Notes: generated from the letters alone by a model not told the origin. A stretch of 22,303 bases of DNA from an uncultured Georgenia sp. (GCF_937958535.1 NZ_CALGNQ010000192.1:1-22303); one strand, 5' to 3'. Positions 7,819 to 15,527 are shown, counted from the first letter of the stretch. Translations and numbers: made by a program.

Positions 7819-8675
7819 CGCTGCGCTTCTCCTACGGGACGAACGGGTTCACCGACCACCGGCTGCCCGACGTCCTCGCCATCCTCGCCGAGCTCGGGTA
7901 CGAGGGGGTCGCCCTCACCCTCGACCACCAGCACCTCGACCCGTTCGCACCCGGGCTCGCCGCCCGGGTGAGCCAGACCGCCGGGCTCCTCGAGCGTCAC
8001 GGCCTCGCGGTCGCGGTCGAGACCGGTGCCCGCTACGTGCTCGACCCCTGGCGCAAGCACGAGCCCACGTTCGTCTCCGCCGAACGGCGCGAGGAACGCG
8101 CGGACCTCGTCCGCCGGGCGGTGGACATCGCCGTCGACCTCGGCGGCGACGTCGTCCACCTGTGGTCGGGAGTCCTGCCTGCCGGCACCAGCCCGGAGGT
8201 CGGCTGGGAACGGCTCGTGTCGGGGCTGGCTCCCGTCGTCGAGCACGCCGAGGCCGCCGGTGTCCGGCTCGCCTTCGAGCCGGAGCCCGGGATGTTCGTC
8301 GACCGGCTCGCCGGTGTGGAGGAGCTGCGCTCCCGGCTCGGCAGCCCGGCGGCCCTGCAGGCCACGCTCGACGTCGGCCACGCCCTGGTCACCGAGTCGG
8401 CCGACCCGCACGAGCTCATCCGGACGCACGCCGGCATCGTCGCCCACATCCAGATCGAGGACATGAAGCGCGGGGTGCACGAGCACCTGGAGTTCGGCGA
8501 GGGGGACGTCGACGTACCCGCCACCCTGGCCGCCCTCGTGGACATCGGGTACACGGGGCTCGTCTCCGTCGAGCTGAGCCGGCACAGCCATGCCGCCCCA
8601 GCGGTGGCCGAGCGGTCGCTCGCCGTGCTGCGGGCCGCGCTCGACACCGTCACGTCGCACCGAGTGAGGAGCTGA
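7815..8675 (+). CDS. Sugar phosphate isomerase/epimerase-like TIM-barrel protein
   Basis: This 286-residue protein belongs to the AP-endonuclease-2/xylose-isomerase-like TIM-barrel superfamily, whose members bind divalent metal and act on sugars, inosose-type cyclitols or keto sugars. Visible candidate metal and catalytic residues are Glu155 in FEPEPG, Asp186 and His189 in DVGHA, His211 and Glu215 in HIQIEDMKRG, His222, and Glu253 in VELSRHSH. It overlaps both neighbours' coupling signals: its ATG overlaps the UbiA stop, and EboA begins 1 nt after its stop. Related folds include inosose dehydratase and isomerase, which would suit an operon that starts with an inositol-phosphate synthase. The reaction itself cannot be read from sequence. 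It is distinct from EboE, the second barrel in this operon. Confidence 0.82.
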   Translation: MTLRFSYGTNGFTDHRLPDVLAILAELGYEGVALTLDHQHLDPFAPGLAARVSQTAGLLERHGLAVAVETGARYVLDPWRKHEPTFVSAERREERADLVRRAVDIAVDLGGDVVHLWSGVLPAGTSPEVGWERLVSGLAPVVEHAEAAGVRLAFEPEPGMFVDRLAGVEELRSRLGSPAALQATLDVGHALVTESADPHELIRTHAGIVAHIQIEDMKRGVHEHLEFGEGDVDVPATLAALVDIGYTGLVSVELSRHSHAAPAVAERSLAVLRAALDTVTSHRVRS

Positions 8676-8676
8676 G

Positions 8677-9354
8677 ATGAACCGGTCCCAACAGCTGCGC
8701 GGTACCCTCACCGACCACCTCTCCGCGGACGCTGCCCAGCGCCTGTCGGAGCTGGCGGACCAGGTGGCGGGTGACCCGGCCGCGATCGGGCGGATCTTCC
8801 CCGCCGCCGCCCGCGAGGTCGGCCGGGGTCCGCTCGACCCCGACGACCCCACCGGGATGTTCGGGCCCACCCTGGACGACGCCGTCCGGGCGGTGCTCAT
8901 CGCCGTGCTGGCGGAGCACACCGACGGCGAGACGACGCTGCGCGAGGTCACCGCGCTGTACCGCTACGGGGACGGGGACGAGAAGCGTGCCGTCCTGCGC
9001 GCACTGGACGTCCTCGGCCCCGAGGCGCAGCCGATCGTCGAGGACGCCCTGCGGACCAACGACATCCGGCTGGTCGCGGCCGCCATGGGGACCTGGGCGG
9101 GCGTCCACCTCGACCCCGCCACGTGGCGCCAGGGCGTGCTCAAGTGCCTGTTCGTCGGGGTCCCGCTGCGCGCCGTGGACCGGCTCGCGGAACGCACCGA
9201 CGACGAGCTGGGCCGGATGGTCGCCGCCTACGTCCACGAGCGCCTCGCCGCGGGCCGCAGCGTGCCCGACGACGCCCGTCTCGTCCTCGACCGCGCCCCG
9301 CACGTGCTGGACCAGTTCCCCGACGTCGCCGCCGCGCTGAGCCCGTCCGCCTGA
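8677..9354 (+). CDS. eboA: EboA-family protein
   Basis: The 225-residue soluble protein is predicted mostly helical. It matches the EboA pattern as I remember it: TTLREVTALYRYGDGDEKRA near 87-106, then RAVLRALDVLG, EDALRTNDIRLVAAAMG, and the C-terminal WRQGVLKCLFVGVPL followed by DRLAERTDDELGRM. No enzymatic motif is visible and the biochemical function of EboA is unknown. In cyanobacteria and pseudomonads the ebo genes are linked to movement or production of secondary metabolites. It lies 1 nt after the preceding stop and 22 nt before the TatD-like gene, inside one transcription unit. GAGG at 8667-8670 serves as its ribosome-binding site. The family call rests on motif memory plus the diagnostic neighbourhood. 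Confidence 0.83.
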   Translation: MNRSQQLRGTLTDHLSADAAQRLSELADQVAGDPAAIGRIFPAAAREVGRGPLDPDDPTGMFGPTLDDAVRAVLIAVLAEHTDGETTLREVTALYRYGDGDEKRAVLRALDVLGPEAQPIVEDALRTNDIRLVAAAMGTWAGVHLDPATWRQGVLKCLFVGVPLRAVDRLAERTDDELGRMVAAYVHERLAAGRSVPDDARLVLDRAPHVLDQFPDVAAALSPSA

Positions 9355-9376
9355 CCACCCCTCGACAGGAGTTTCC

Positions 9377-10249
9377 ATGCGCATCTTCGACCCGCACATC
9401 CACATGACCTCGCGCACCACGGACGACTACGAGGCCATGTACGCGGCCGGCGTCCGGGCGCTCGTCGAGCCGGCCTTCTGGCTCGGCCAGCCGCGCACGA
9501 GCGTGGAGTCGTTCGTCGACTACTTCGACAGTCTCATCGGCTGGGAGCGGTTCCGCGCCTCGCAGTTCGGCATCGCCCACCACGCGACCATCGCGCTCAA
9601 CCCGAAGGAGGCGAACGACCCCCGCTGCGTGGGGGTGCTCGACATCCTGCCGCGCTACCTCGCCAAGGACGGCGTGGTCGCCGTCGGCGAGGTCGGCTTC
9701 GACTCCATGACCGACGCCGAGACCGACGTCTTCCGGCGCCAGCTGGAGCTGGCCGGGGAGCACGGCCTGCCCGCCATGGTGCACACCCCGCACCGGGACA
9801 AGGCCGCCGGCACCCGTCGCACGCTCGACCTCGTCCGCGAGGTGGGCATCGACCCCGGCATGGTGGTCGTCGACCACCTCAACGAGACCACCGTGGAGAT
9901 GGTCGACGACGCCGGCTGCTGGCTCGCGTTCTCGATCTACCCGGACACGAAGATGGACGAGCACCGCATGGTCGCGATCCTCCAGGAGCGCGGGCTGGAG
10001 CGGGTGCTCGTCAACTCGGCGGCGGACTGGGGGCGCAGCGACCCGCTGAAGACCGTGAAGACGGGCCGGGCGATGCTCGAGGCCGGGTTCTCCGAGGACG
10101 ACGTGGACAAGGTGCTGTGGCGCAATCCCGTGGAGTTCTTCGGCCAGAGCGGCCGCCTGCTCCTCGGGTACGACACCACCGCCGCCCCGGCCGCGACGTT
10201 CGAGGGCAACTCGATCCTGCGGGGCGAGCGCGCCGACGCCGAGGTCTGA
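9377..10249 (+). CDS. eboB: TatD-family metal-dependent hydrolase, EboB-like
   Basis: The 290-residue amidohydrolase-superfamily protein has a complete-looking metal site: HxH at His7/His9 in DPHIH, Glu105 in VGEVGFD, His136 in MVHTPH, His167 in VVDHLNE and Asp217 in NSAADWG. TatD proteins are annotated as DNases, but cluster-borne relatives like this one more likely hydrolyse a small-molecule intermediate. The ATG at 9377 is preceded by AGGAG (9368-9372) at 4 nt, the clearest ribosome-binding site inside the operon. It is followed after 3 nt by the EboE GTG. The substrate is unknown. The context (EboA before, EboE after) is what makes this EboB rather than a housekeeping TatD. Confidence 0.83.
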   Translation: MRIFDPHIHMTSRTTDDYEAMYAAGVRALVEPAFWLGQPRTSVESFVDYFDSLIGWERFRASQFGIAHHATIALNPKEANDPRCVGVLDILPRYLAKDGVVAVGEVGFDSMTDAETDVFRRQLELAGEHGLPAMVHTPHRDKAAGTRRTLDLVREVGIDPGMVVVDHLNETTVEMVDDAGCWLAFSIYPDTKMDEHRMVAILQERGLERVLVNSAADWGRSDPLKTVKTGRAMLEAGFSEDDVDKVLWRNPVEFFGQSGRLLLGYDTTAAPAATFEGNSILRGERADAEV

Positions 10250-10252
10250 CCG

Positions 10253-11419
10253 GTGCGGCTGCGTCACCCCGACGGCACCACGGTCCACCTCGCCTACTGC
10301 AGCAACGTCCACCCCGCCGAGGACCTTGCCGGGATCCACGAGCAGCTGCGCCGGTTCGTCGGCCCGGTGCGTGCCGAGCTCGGCGTGGACCGGCTGGGCC
10401 TGGGCCTGTGGCTGCCCGCGCAGGCCGCCGGACGGCTGGCGGCGGACCCGGCTGCAGTGGCGGCGCTGAGAGCGCTGCTCGAGGAGCAGGGCCTGGAGGT
10501 CGTCACCCTCAACGCCTTCCCGTACGGCGGGTTCCACGACCCGGTGGTCAAGCACCGCGTCTATCGCCCGGACTGGACGGAGCGCGAGCGCCTCGACTAC
10601 ACCCTGGACGCGGCCCAGGTGCTCGCCGGCCTCCTCCCGGAGGACGCCGCGCGCGGGAGCATCAGCACGCTGCCGCTGGCCTGGCACACGCCGTGGTCCC
10701 CCGAGCGGGCGGCGGCCGCCCGGGCGCACCTCGCCGAGCTCGCCACCGGGCTGGCCCGGCTGCGCGACCGCACCGGGCGCACCGTGCGGGTCGGCTTCGA
10801 GCCCGAGCCGGGCTGCGTCGTCGAGACGACGACCGACGCCGTGCGGGAGCTGTCCGACATCGACACCGAGCTCCTCGGGGTGTGCGTCGACACCTGTCAC
10901 CTCGCGACCGCCTTCGAGGAGCCGGCCCCCGCCGTGGCCCGGCTCCGTGACGCCGGGCTGCCGGTCGTCAAGTCCCAGGTGTCGGCCGCCCTCCACGTGG
11001 CGGACCCGGCGTCGGCACCGGCGCGGGCGCTGCTCGCCGACTTCGTCGAGGACCGATTCCTCCACCAGGTGCGTGAGCCGTCGCAGGACGGGGTGCTCGG
11101 CCGGGACGACCTGCCCGACGCGCTGGACCGGGACCCGCTGCCCGGCCGGGAGCCGTGGCGCATCCACTTCCACCTGCCGCTGCACTCCGCCCCCCGCGAC
11201 CCGCTCGGCAGCACCGCGGCGGAGCTCACCGAATCGCTGCGGGAGCTCGTCGGCGGCGAGCACCCGCTCACCGACCACCTCGAGGTGGAGACCTACACGT
11301 GGACCGTGCTGCCGGCCGACCAGCGCCCGGCCGACGACGCCGGTCTGGTGACCGGTATCGCGGCCGAGCTGCGGTACGCCCGGGAGCAGCTGGTCTCGCT
11401 CGGACTGGAGGACGCATGA
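10253..11419 (+). CDS. eboE: EboE-like metabolite-traffic protein (TIM barrel)
   Basis: The 388-residue protein starts at a GTG (10253), with GAGG at 10241-10244 placed 8 nt upstream, and ends overlapping the next ATG by 4 nt. It shows EboE-type blocks: LGLGLWLP near 45-52, LEVVTLNAFPYGGFHDP near 81-97, VKHRVYRPDW, GSISTLPLAWHTPW, GFEPEPG, VCVDTCHLATAFEEP and a C-terminal RIHFHLPLHSAP. These are the metal-binding edges of a xylose-isomerase-like barrel (Glu in GFEPEPG, Asp/His in CVDTCHLA, His in HFHLP). EboE is named for its link to metabolite traffic in scytonemin-producing cyanobacteria; its chemistry is unknown. The Cys in CVDTCH next to the metal residues is typical as far as I recall. 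No signal peptide is present, so it acts in the cytoplasm. Confidence 0.84.
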   Translation: MRLRHPDGTTVHLAYCSNVHPAEDLAGIHEQLRRFVGPVRAELGVDRLGLGLWLPAQAAGRLAADPAAVAALRALLEEQGLEVVTLNAFPYGGFHDPVVKHRVYRPDWTERERLDYTLDAAQVLAGLLPEDAARGSISTLPLAWHTPWSPERAAAARAHLAELATGLARLRDRTGRTVRVGFEPEPGCVVETTTDAVRELSDIDTELLGVCVDTCHLATAFEEPAPAVARLRDAGLPVVKSQVSAALHVADPASAPARALLADFVEDRFLHQVREPSQDGVLGRDDLPDALDRDPLPGREPWRIHFHLPLHSAPRDPLGSTAAELTESLRELVGGEHPLTDHLEVETYTWTVLPADQRPADDAGLVTGIAAELRYAREQLVSLGLEDA

Positions 11420-12801
11420 ACGACAAGGTCCTGGTGCTCAACATCGTCGCCCTGACCCCTCGGCTGCTGGAGCACATGCCGCGGCTGCGGCGCGTCGCCG
11501 AGCGGGGCTACCGGGCCACGCTGGACACGGTGCTGCCCGCGGTGACCTGCACCGCCCAGTCGACGTACCTCACCGGCCTGCTGCCGAGCGAGCACGGCAT
11601 CGTCGGCAACGGCTGGCTCTTCCGCGACCTGGGTGACGTCCTGCTGTGGCGCCAGCACAGCGGCCTCGTCGAGGGCGAGCGGGTGTGGGAGACGATCCGG
11701 CGGCACCGGCCCGGCTACCGCGTGGCCAACGTGTGCTGGTGGTACGCCATGGGCGCCGACGTCGACACGACGATCACGCCGCGGCCGGAGTACCACGCGG
11801 ACGGTCGCAAGGAGCCCGACTGCTGGACCTGGCCGCCCTCGCTGCACGACGAGCTGGTCGCCGAGCTGGGGCCCTTCCCGCTCTTCACGTTCTGGGGGCC
11901 GGGGGCCAACATCGAGTCCTCCAAGTGGATCATCGGCGCCACCCGGCGGGTGCTGCCCGACCACGACATGACCTTCTCCTACATCCCGCACCTGGACTAC
12001 GACCTGCAGCGGTACGGCTCCTCCGGTCCGGAGGCGGTGCGGGCGGCCCGGGAGGTCGACGAGGCACTGGCCCCGCTGCTGGACGACGCCGAGGCGATGG
12101 GCGCCACCGTCGTGGTGCTCAGCGAGTACGGCATCACCGACGTCGACCAGCCGGTGGACGTCAACCGGGCGCTGCGCCGCGCCGGCCTGCTCCACGTCCA
12201 CCGCAACTCGACCGGGGAGATCCTCGACACCTGGACGTCCCGGGCCTTCGCCGTGGCCGACCACCAGGTGGCGCACGTGTACGTGCGCAAGCCGGAGGAC
12301 GTCCCGGCGGTGCGCGACCTACTCGCGGCGCTGCCCGGGGTCGAGCAGGTGCTCGACGAGGAGGGCAAGCGGACGCACGGGCTGGACCACCCCCGCTCCG
12401 GGGAGCTCGTCCTCATCGCGGAGCCGCGCGCCTGGTTCACGTACTACTACTGGCTCGACGACAAGGACGCCCCGGACTTCGCCCGGCTGGTGGAGATCCA
12501 CAAGAAGCCCGGGTACGACCCGGTCGAGCTGTTCATGGACCCCGCGGACCGGTGGGTCAAGCTGCGCGCGGCCACGGCGCTGCTGCGCAAGAAGATCGGG
12601 ATGCGCTACCTCATGGACGTCGTCCCGCTCGACCCCTCGCCGCTGGGCGGCAGCCACGGCCGCCTGCCCGACCACCCGGACCAGGGCCCGGTCCTCCTGT
12701 GCTCCGACCCCGCCACGCGCACCGAGCACGTCCGGGCCACCGAGGTGCGTGACCTGCTGCTCCGTCTCGCCGACGTCCCCGTCCCCGCCGAGAGCCGGTA
12801 G
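11416..12801 (+). CDS. Nucleotide pyrophosphatase/phosphodiesterase-like protein of the alkaline phosphatase superfamily, EboF-like
   Basis: The 461-residue last gene of the operon overlaps EboE by 4 nt. The fold is indicated by PAVTCTAQSTYLTG (41-54), with Thr44 at the usual nucleophile position, followed by LLPSEHGIVGNGW, then FTFWGPGANI, SYIPHLDYDLQRYG and VVVLSEYGITDV. Compared with nucleotide pyrophosphatases, several metal positions look changed: the N-terminal Asp-Gly is Val-Ala (11-12), the His of the PDxxGH block is Gln, and the SDHG block is SEYG. It therefore may bind metals differently or act on an unusual phosphoester. From memory these forms recur in relatives of this cluster, so this is probably a subfamily trait and not decay. 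No signal peptide is visible. The likely role is hydrolysis or transfer of a phosphoester in the cyclitol/prenyl pathway; this is inference. Confidence 0.8.
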   Translation: MNDKVLVLNIVALTPRLLEHMPRLRRVAERGYRATLDTVLPAVTCTAQSTYLTGLLPSEHGIVGNGWLFRDLGDVLLWRQHSGLVEGERVWETIRRHRPGYRVANVCWWYAMGADVDTTITPRPEYHADGRKEPDCWTWPPSLHDELVAELGPFPLFTFWGPGANIESSKWIIGATRRVLPDHDMTFSYIPHLDYDLQRYGSSGPEAVRAAREVDEALAPLLDDAEAMGATVVVLSEYGITDVDQPVDVNRALRRAGLLHVHRNSTGEILDTWTSRAFAVADHQVAHVYVRKPEDVPAVRDLLAALPGVEQVLDEEGKRTHGLDHPRSGELVLIAEPRAWFTYYYWLDDKDAPDFARLVEIHKKPGYDPVELFMDPADRWVKLRAATALLRKKIGMRYLMDVVPLDPSPLGGSHGRLPDHPDQGPVLLCSDPATRTEHVRATEVRDLLLRLADVPVPAESR

Positions 12802-12817
12802 GCGCCGGTCCGCCGCG

Positions 12818-12834
12818 GTCCGGGCCGGCCCGAC
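12818..12834. terminator. Possible bidirectional terminator between convergent EboF-like and manA genes
   Basis: In the 57-base gap between the two stop codons, GTC-C-GGGCC/GGCCC-GAC forms a very GC-rich inverted repeat (perfect palindrome GGGCCGGCCC in the centre, one bulged base). There is no T-run on either side and the loop is minimal, so support is weak. Confidence 0.3.
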
Positions 12835-12858
12835 GTGGCGCCGGTGTCGCCTGGGGCG

Positions 12859-14058
12859 TCAGGGGACGTCGGCCTGGACCAGGGTGCCCGCGCCGGCGAC
12901 GGTCAGGGGACCGTCGTCGGCGCGGACGAACGCGGCCTGTCCACGCGCCAGGGTGAGCGAGGACGCCGCCGCCCGCACCTCGACCTCACCGTCGAGGCAC
13001 AGCAGCACCCGGGGGCCACGCCCGGGCAGCGGGCGGGCGCCGTCGGCGCTGTCGCCGTCGGCGAGCCGGGTCACGGACAGCTCGAAGTCGTCGACCGGTG
13101 CGTAGAAGACGCGGGTGGCGCCGTGGAAGACCTCCGGGGCGACCCGGATGGGCGGGGCGGCGACGTAGTCGACGCAGTCGAGCACCTCGGCCACGTCGAC
13201 GTGCTTGCGGGTGAGGCCGGCGCGCAGCACGTTGTCCGACGAGGCCATGACCTCGACCGCGAGCCCGGACAGGTAGGCGTGCACGCCGCCGGCGGGGACG
13301 AAGAGCGAGTCCCCGGGGTGCAGGGTCACCGGGTTGAGGAGGAGCGAGGCGACGACGCCGGGGTCGTCCGGGTAGTGCTCCGCCAGGCGGACGACGATGG
13401 CGTCCGCGCGGGGCGACGGCGAGCCCTGCTCGGCGCGGGTGCGGCACGCGTCGACCACCTGCGCCACCTCCTCCGGGGAGGGACGGGACGCCTCGTGGAG
13501 CAGTGTCGTGAAGGCGCTGCGCATGCCGCCCGGGGTCGGGTCCGCCGCGAGCTCGCGGTGGAGCCTCCGGGCGAGCGGGGCGTCGAGGTCGGCGAGCAGC
13601 TCGGCGGCGCGCCGTGGGGCGCGGAAGCCGCACACCGCCTCGAAGGTCGTCAGCGCGAAGACGAGCTCGGGCTTGTGGTTCGGGTCGCGGTAGTTGCGCC
13701 ACGGTGCGTCCAGCGGCACGCCGGCCGCGTTCTCCGCCGCGAACCGCTCCTGCGCGCGCTCCAGGTCGGGGTGGACCTGGAGGGACAGCGGGCTGTCCGG
13801 GGCGATGAGCTTGAGCAGGTAGGGCAGGTCGGGACCGAAGCGGGCGACGACGTCGCGTCCCAGCGTGCCCTCCGGGTCGGCGGCGATGAGGGCGGCGAGG
13901 TCGGTGGTGCCGTCCTCGGTGGGCGCGGGACCGGTGGGGTGGGCACCGAACCACAGCTCGGCCAACGGTGTGCCGTCCGGCTCCGTGCCGACGAGCTCGT
14001 GGATCGCCGACGGCGAGCCCCACGCGTACGCACGCGGCACTCCGAGCACTCGGCGCAT
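12859..14058 (-). CDS. manA: Mannose-6-phosphate isomerase, class I
   Basis: It interconverts fructose-6-phosphate and mannose-6-phosphate, the entry to GDP-mannose for mannosylated envelope polymers. The 399-residue protein is a type I cupin isomerase: zinc ligands Gln94 and His96 in LQVHPD, Glu131 in NHKPELV and His260 in PAGGVHAYLSG, with the active-site region around ASSDNVLRAGLTRKHVD after it. The ATG at 14058 is preferred to a GTG at 14064 because GGAGAGG lies 5 nt upstream and overlaps that GTG. It is convergent with the ebo-like operon and is a single-gene unit. With the rml genes and the sugar-nucleotide dehydrogenase further right it forms a scattered envelope-sugar neighbourhood. 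Confidence 0.93.
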   Translation of the reverse strand: MRRVLGVPRAYAWGSPSAIHELVGTEPDGTPLAELWFGAHPTGPAPTEDGTTDLAALIAADPEGTLGRDVVARFGPDLPYLLKLIAPDSPLSLQVHPDLERAQERFAAENAAGVPLDAPWRNYRDPNHKPELVFALTTFEAVCGFRAPRRAAELLADLDAPLARRLHRELAADPTPGGMRSAFTTLLHEASRPSPEEVAQVVDACRTRAEQGSPSPRADAIVVRLAEHYPDDPGVVASLLLNPVTLHPGDSLFVPAGGVHAYLSGLAVEVMASSDNVLRAGLTRKHVDVAEVLDCVDYVAAPPIRVAPEVFHGATRVFYAPVDDFELSVTRLADGDSADGARPLPGRGPRVLLCLDGEVEVRAAASSLTLARGQAAFVRADDGPLTVAGAGTLVQADVP

Positions 14059-14105
14059 GACCACCTCTCCACGTCGGCAGGCGGGTGCCGTGCCGGTCCC
14101 GTCCT

Positions 14106-14111
14106 ACGGTA
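14106..14111 (-). promoter_or_regulatory. Possible -10 element for manA
   Basis: TACCGT on the minus strand fits the actinobacterial TANNNT -10 and lies 47 nt upstream of the chosen ATG. No -35 match is seen at the right distance. Confidence 0.3.
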
Positions 14112-14136
14112 ACCCGGCGTGCGGGGGCAGGCGGAA

Positions 14137-14163
14137 GGCGCCGCGCCCCGTGTGCGCGGCGCC
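14137..14163 (-). terminator. Hairpin terminator after the CAP-domain gene
   Basis: A perfect 10-bp stem (GGCGCCGCGC at 14137-14146, GCGCGGCGCC at 14154-14163) with a 7-nt loop begins 10 nt past the stop codon of the CAP-domain gene. It lacks a U-tract, as is frequent in high-GC actinobacteria. Confidence 0.6.
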
Positions 14164-14173
14164 CACGCGCCCG

Positions 14174-15397
14174 TCAGGAGCAGCTGCTCGCGAAGCGCTG
14201 GGTGTTGTAGATGTTGCCGTTCGCCGCCTCGACGGTGCCGATCGCGATGTAGCGGTTGGCCGGGTCGAGGATGTTCTCCCGGTGGCTCGCGGAGCTCATG
14301 TACTCGGTGAGCACGGCCTCGGGGTCGTCGGCGAAATGGTAGGTGCCCCAGAAGATGTTCTCTGCCGTCGCGGCGCAGCCTGCGGCGTCGCCGTCGGCCG
14401 CGATGACCTCCGGTGCGGCGTGCTCGAAGGTGCCGGTCTGCGCCATCCACGCCGAGTGGTCCAGGGCACCGGCCCGCAGCGCCGGCCACACGGCGATCGC
14501 CGGGACCCCGGCGTCGGCACGCTCCGCGTTGATGAGGTCGACCATCGCGGCGTCGAAGTCGCTGAAGTCGTCGGTCGGCGGCTGCTGGCCGCGCCGGTCG
14601 GTGCGCAGGCCGAGGGAGTCGCTGCCGTCGCCGTCCCAGTCCCCGACGAGCACGGCGTCGCCCGGACGGCCGAAGGTGACGACCCGGTGGGCGGGGCCGC
14701 CGGACAGCGCGTTGCGGATGTGGACGTCGTTGCCACGTCGGATCCCGAGCGTCGTGCGGCCGTCGCCGTCCCAGTCGCCGACGACGGTCTCGTCGTCCGC
14801 ACGGCCGAAGGTCACGACGAGGTCGGCGTCGCCGCCGCGCATCGAGTTCTTCAGGTGGTAGGTCGCCCCGCGCCGCACGCCGAAGGTGTCGCGCCCGTCG
14901 CCGTCCCAGTCGCCGATGACGACGACGTCGTCGGGCCTGCCGAAGGTGACGACCCGGTCGGCCTCCCCGCCGGACAGCCCGTTGGTGAAGTGGTACGTGG
15001 CCCCGCGCCGCACGACCGGGGTGTCGATGCCGTCACCGTCCCAGTCCCCGACGTACACGTCGTCGTCGGCGCGGCCGTAGGTGACCACGCGGTCCGCCTG
15101 GCCCCCGGAGAGCCGGTTCGTCAGGTGGTAGGTCGCGCCCCGGCGCACCGCGAGGGTGTCCACCCCGTCCCCGTTCCAGTCCCCCACGAGCACCCGGTCG
15201 TCACTGCGCCCGTAGGTCAGCACGCGGTCGGTCGTCCCGTCCCAGCCGTCGGTGAGGTGGTAGTGCGCGCCGCGTCCACCGACCTCGCCGCCCATGGCGT
15301 CGGCCTCCGCGCCCGGAGCCCCGGTTGCCGGTGCCGCGAGCGCCAGCAGGGCCGCGGCCAGCGCTGCCGCCGCGCCGACGGTGCGTCGTGATGTCAT
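14174..15397 (-). CDS. Secreted protein: five DWDGDG repeats followed by a CAP/SCP domain
   Basis: The 407-residue protein has a signal peptide (MTSRR, then an Ala/Leu-rich core ending in APATGA, about residues 1-30). Next are five tandem 45-residue repeats (44-268) of the form xYHLxNxLSGGxADRVVxYGRxDDxVxVGDWDGDGxDT, written here as a pattern, and then a CAP/SCP/PR-1 domain (about 277-407). The CAP part shows LINAERADAGVP, LDHSAWMA, TAENIFWG and TEYMSSASHRENIL, which carry the His and Glu residues of the CAP cavity. The ATG at 15397 is preceded by GGGGGAG at 2-8 nt, and it starts exactly at the signal peptide. The repeats resemble FG-GAP/VCBS calcium loops. The role is probably envelope-associated or extracellular; bacterial CAP proteins have no single known activity. 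Two other genes here carry the same repeats. Confidence 0.88.
   Translation of the reverse strand: MTSRRTVGAAAALAAALLALAAPATGAPGAEADAMGGEVGGRGAHYHLTDGWDGTTDRVLTYGRSDDRVLVGDWNGDGVDTLAVRRGATYHLTNRLSGGQADRVVTYGRADDDVYVGDWDGDGIDTPVVRRGATYHFTNGLSGGEADRVVTFGRPDDVVVIGDWDGDGRDTFGVRRGATYHLKNSMRGGDADLVVTFGRADDETVVGDWDGDGRTTLGIRRGNDVHIRNALSGGPAHRVVTFGRPGDAVLVGDWDGDGSDSLGLRTDRRGQQPPTDDFSDFDAAMVDLINAERADAGVPAIAVWPALRAGALDHSAWMAQTGTFEHAAPEVIAADGDAAGCAATAENIFWGTYHFADDPEAVLTEYMSSASHRENILDPANRYIAIGTVEAANGNIYNTQRFASSCS
14594..15268 (-). repeat. Five-unit 135-bp tandem repeat array (CAP protein)
   Basis: Five in-frame units of exactly 45 codons (residues 44-268). The best-conserved DNA lies around the DWDGDG codons and recurs every 135 bp, for example at 14762 and 14897. 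The same module occurs at 18582-19247 and 19441-20115. Confidence 0.9.
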
Positions 15398-15433
15398 GAC
15401 TCCCCCGAACCCGCCACCTCGTGGCTCCGCTCG

Positions 15434-15462
15434 TCGACCTGTGACGGCCTTCACTCTAGGAT
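15434..15462 (+). promoter_or_regulatory. Promoter of rmlA
   Basis: TCGACC (15434-15439) and TAGGAT (15457-15462) are separated by 17 nt, a good housekeeping-type promoter, with a predicted start near 15469 and a leader of about 59 nt to the rmlA ATG. Its -10 overlaps the divergent -10 of the CAP gene. Confidence 0.55.
15453..15458 (-). promoter_or_regulatory. Possible -10 element of the CAP-domain gene
   Basis: TAGAGT on the minus strand fits TANNNT and would start transcription near 15446, about 49 nt before the ATG at 15397. It shares the TA at 15457-15458 with the rmlA -10 on the other strand. The -35 is weak. Confidence 0.4.
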
Positions 15463-15527
15463 CCGCACCGTCGGGAAGCATCTTCGTCCGTGCCCGCGGC
15501 GGGCCGGCCATGGGCAAGACTGGTGCC

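Noticed and set aside
9377..10249. Housekeeping TatD DNase
   Set aside because: The fold is the same, but the position between EboA and EboE inside a coupled operon makes a cluster-specific hydrolase much more likely.
9140..11278. A 712-residue open frame on the minus strand
   Set aside because: It lies opposite EboA, TatD-like and EboE, three recognisable coupled genes, and has the composition typical of high-GC antisense frames.
12859..14112. A plus-strand coding frame opposite manA (12835-14112)
   Set aside because: The minus frame encodes all zinc ligands of mannose-6-phosphate isomerase; the plus frame has no family signal.
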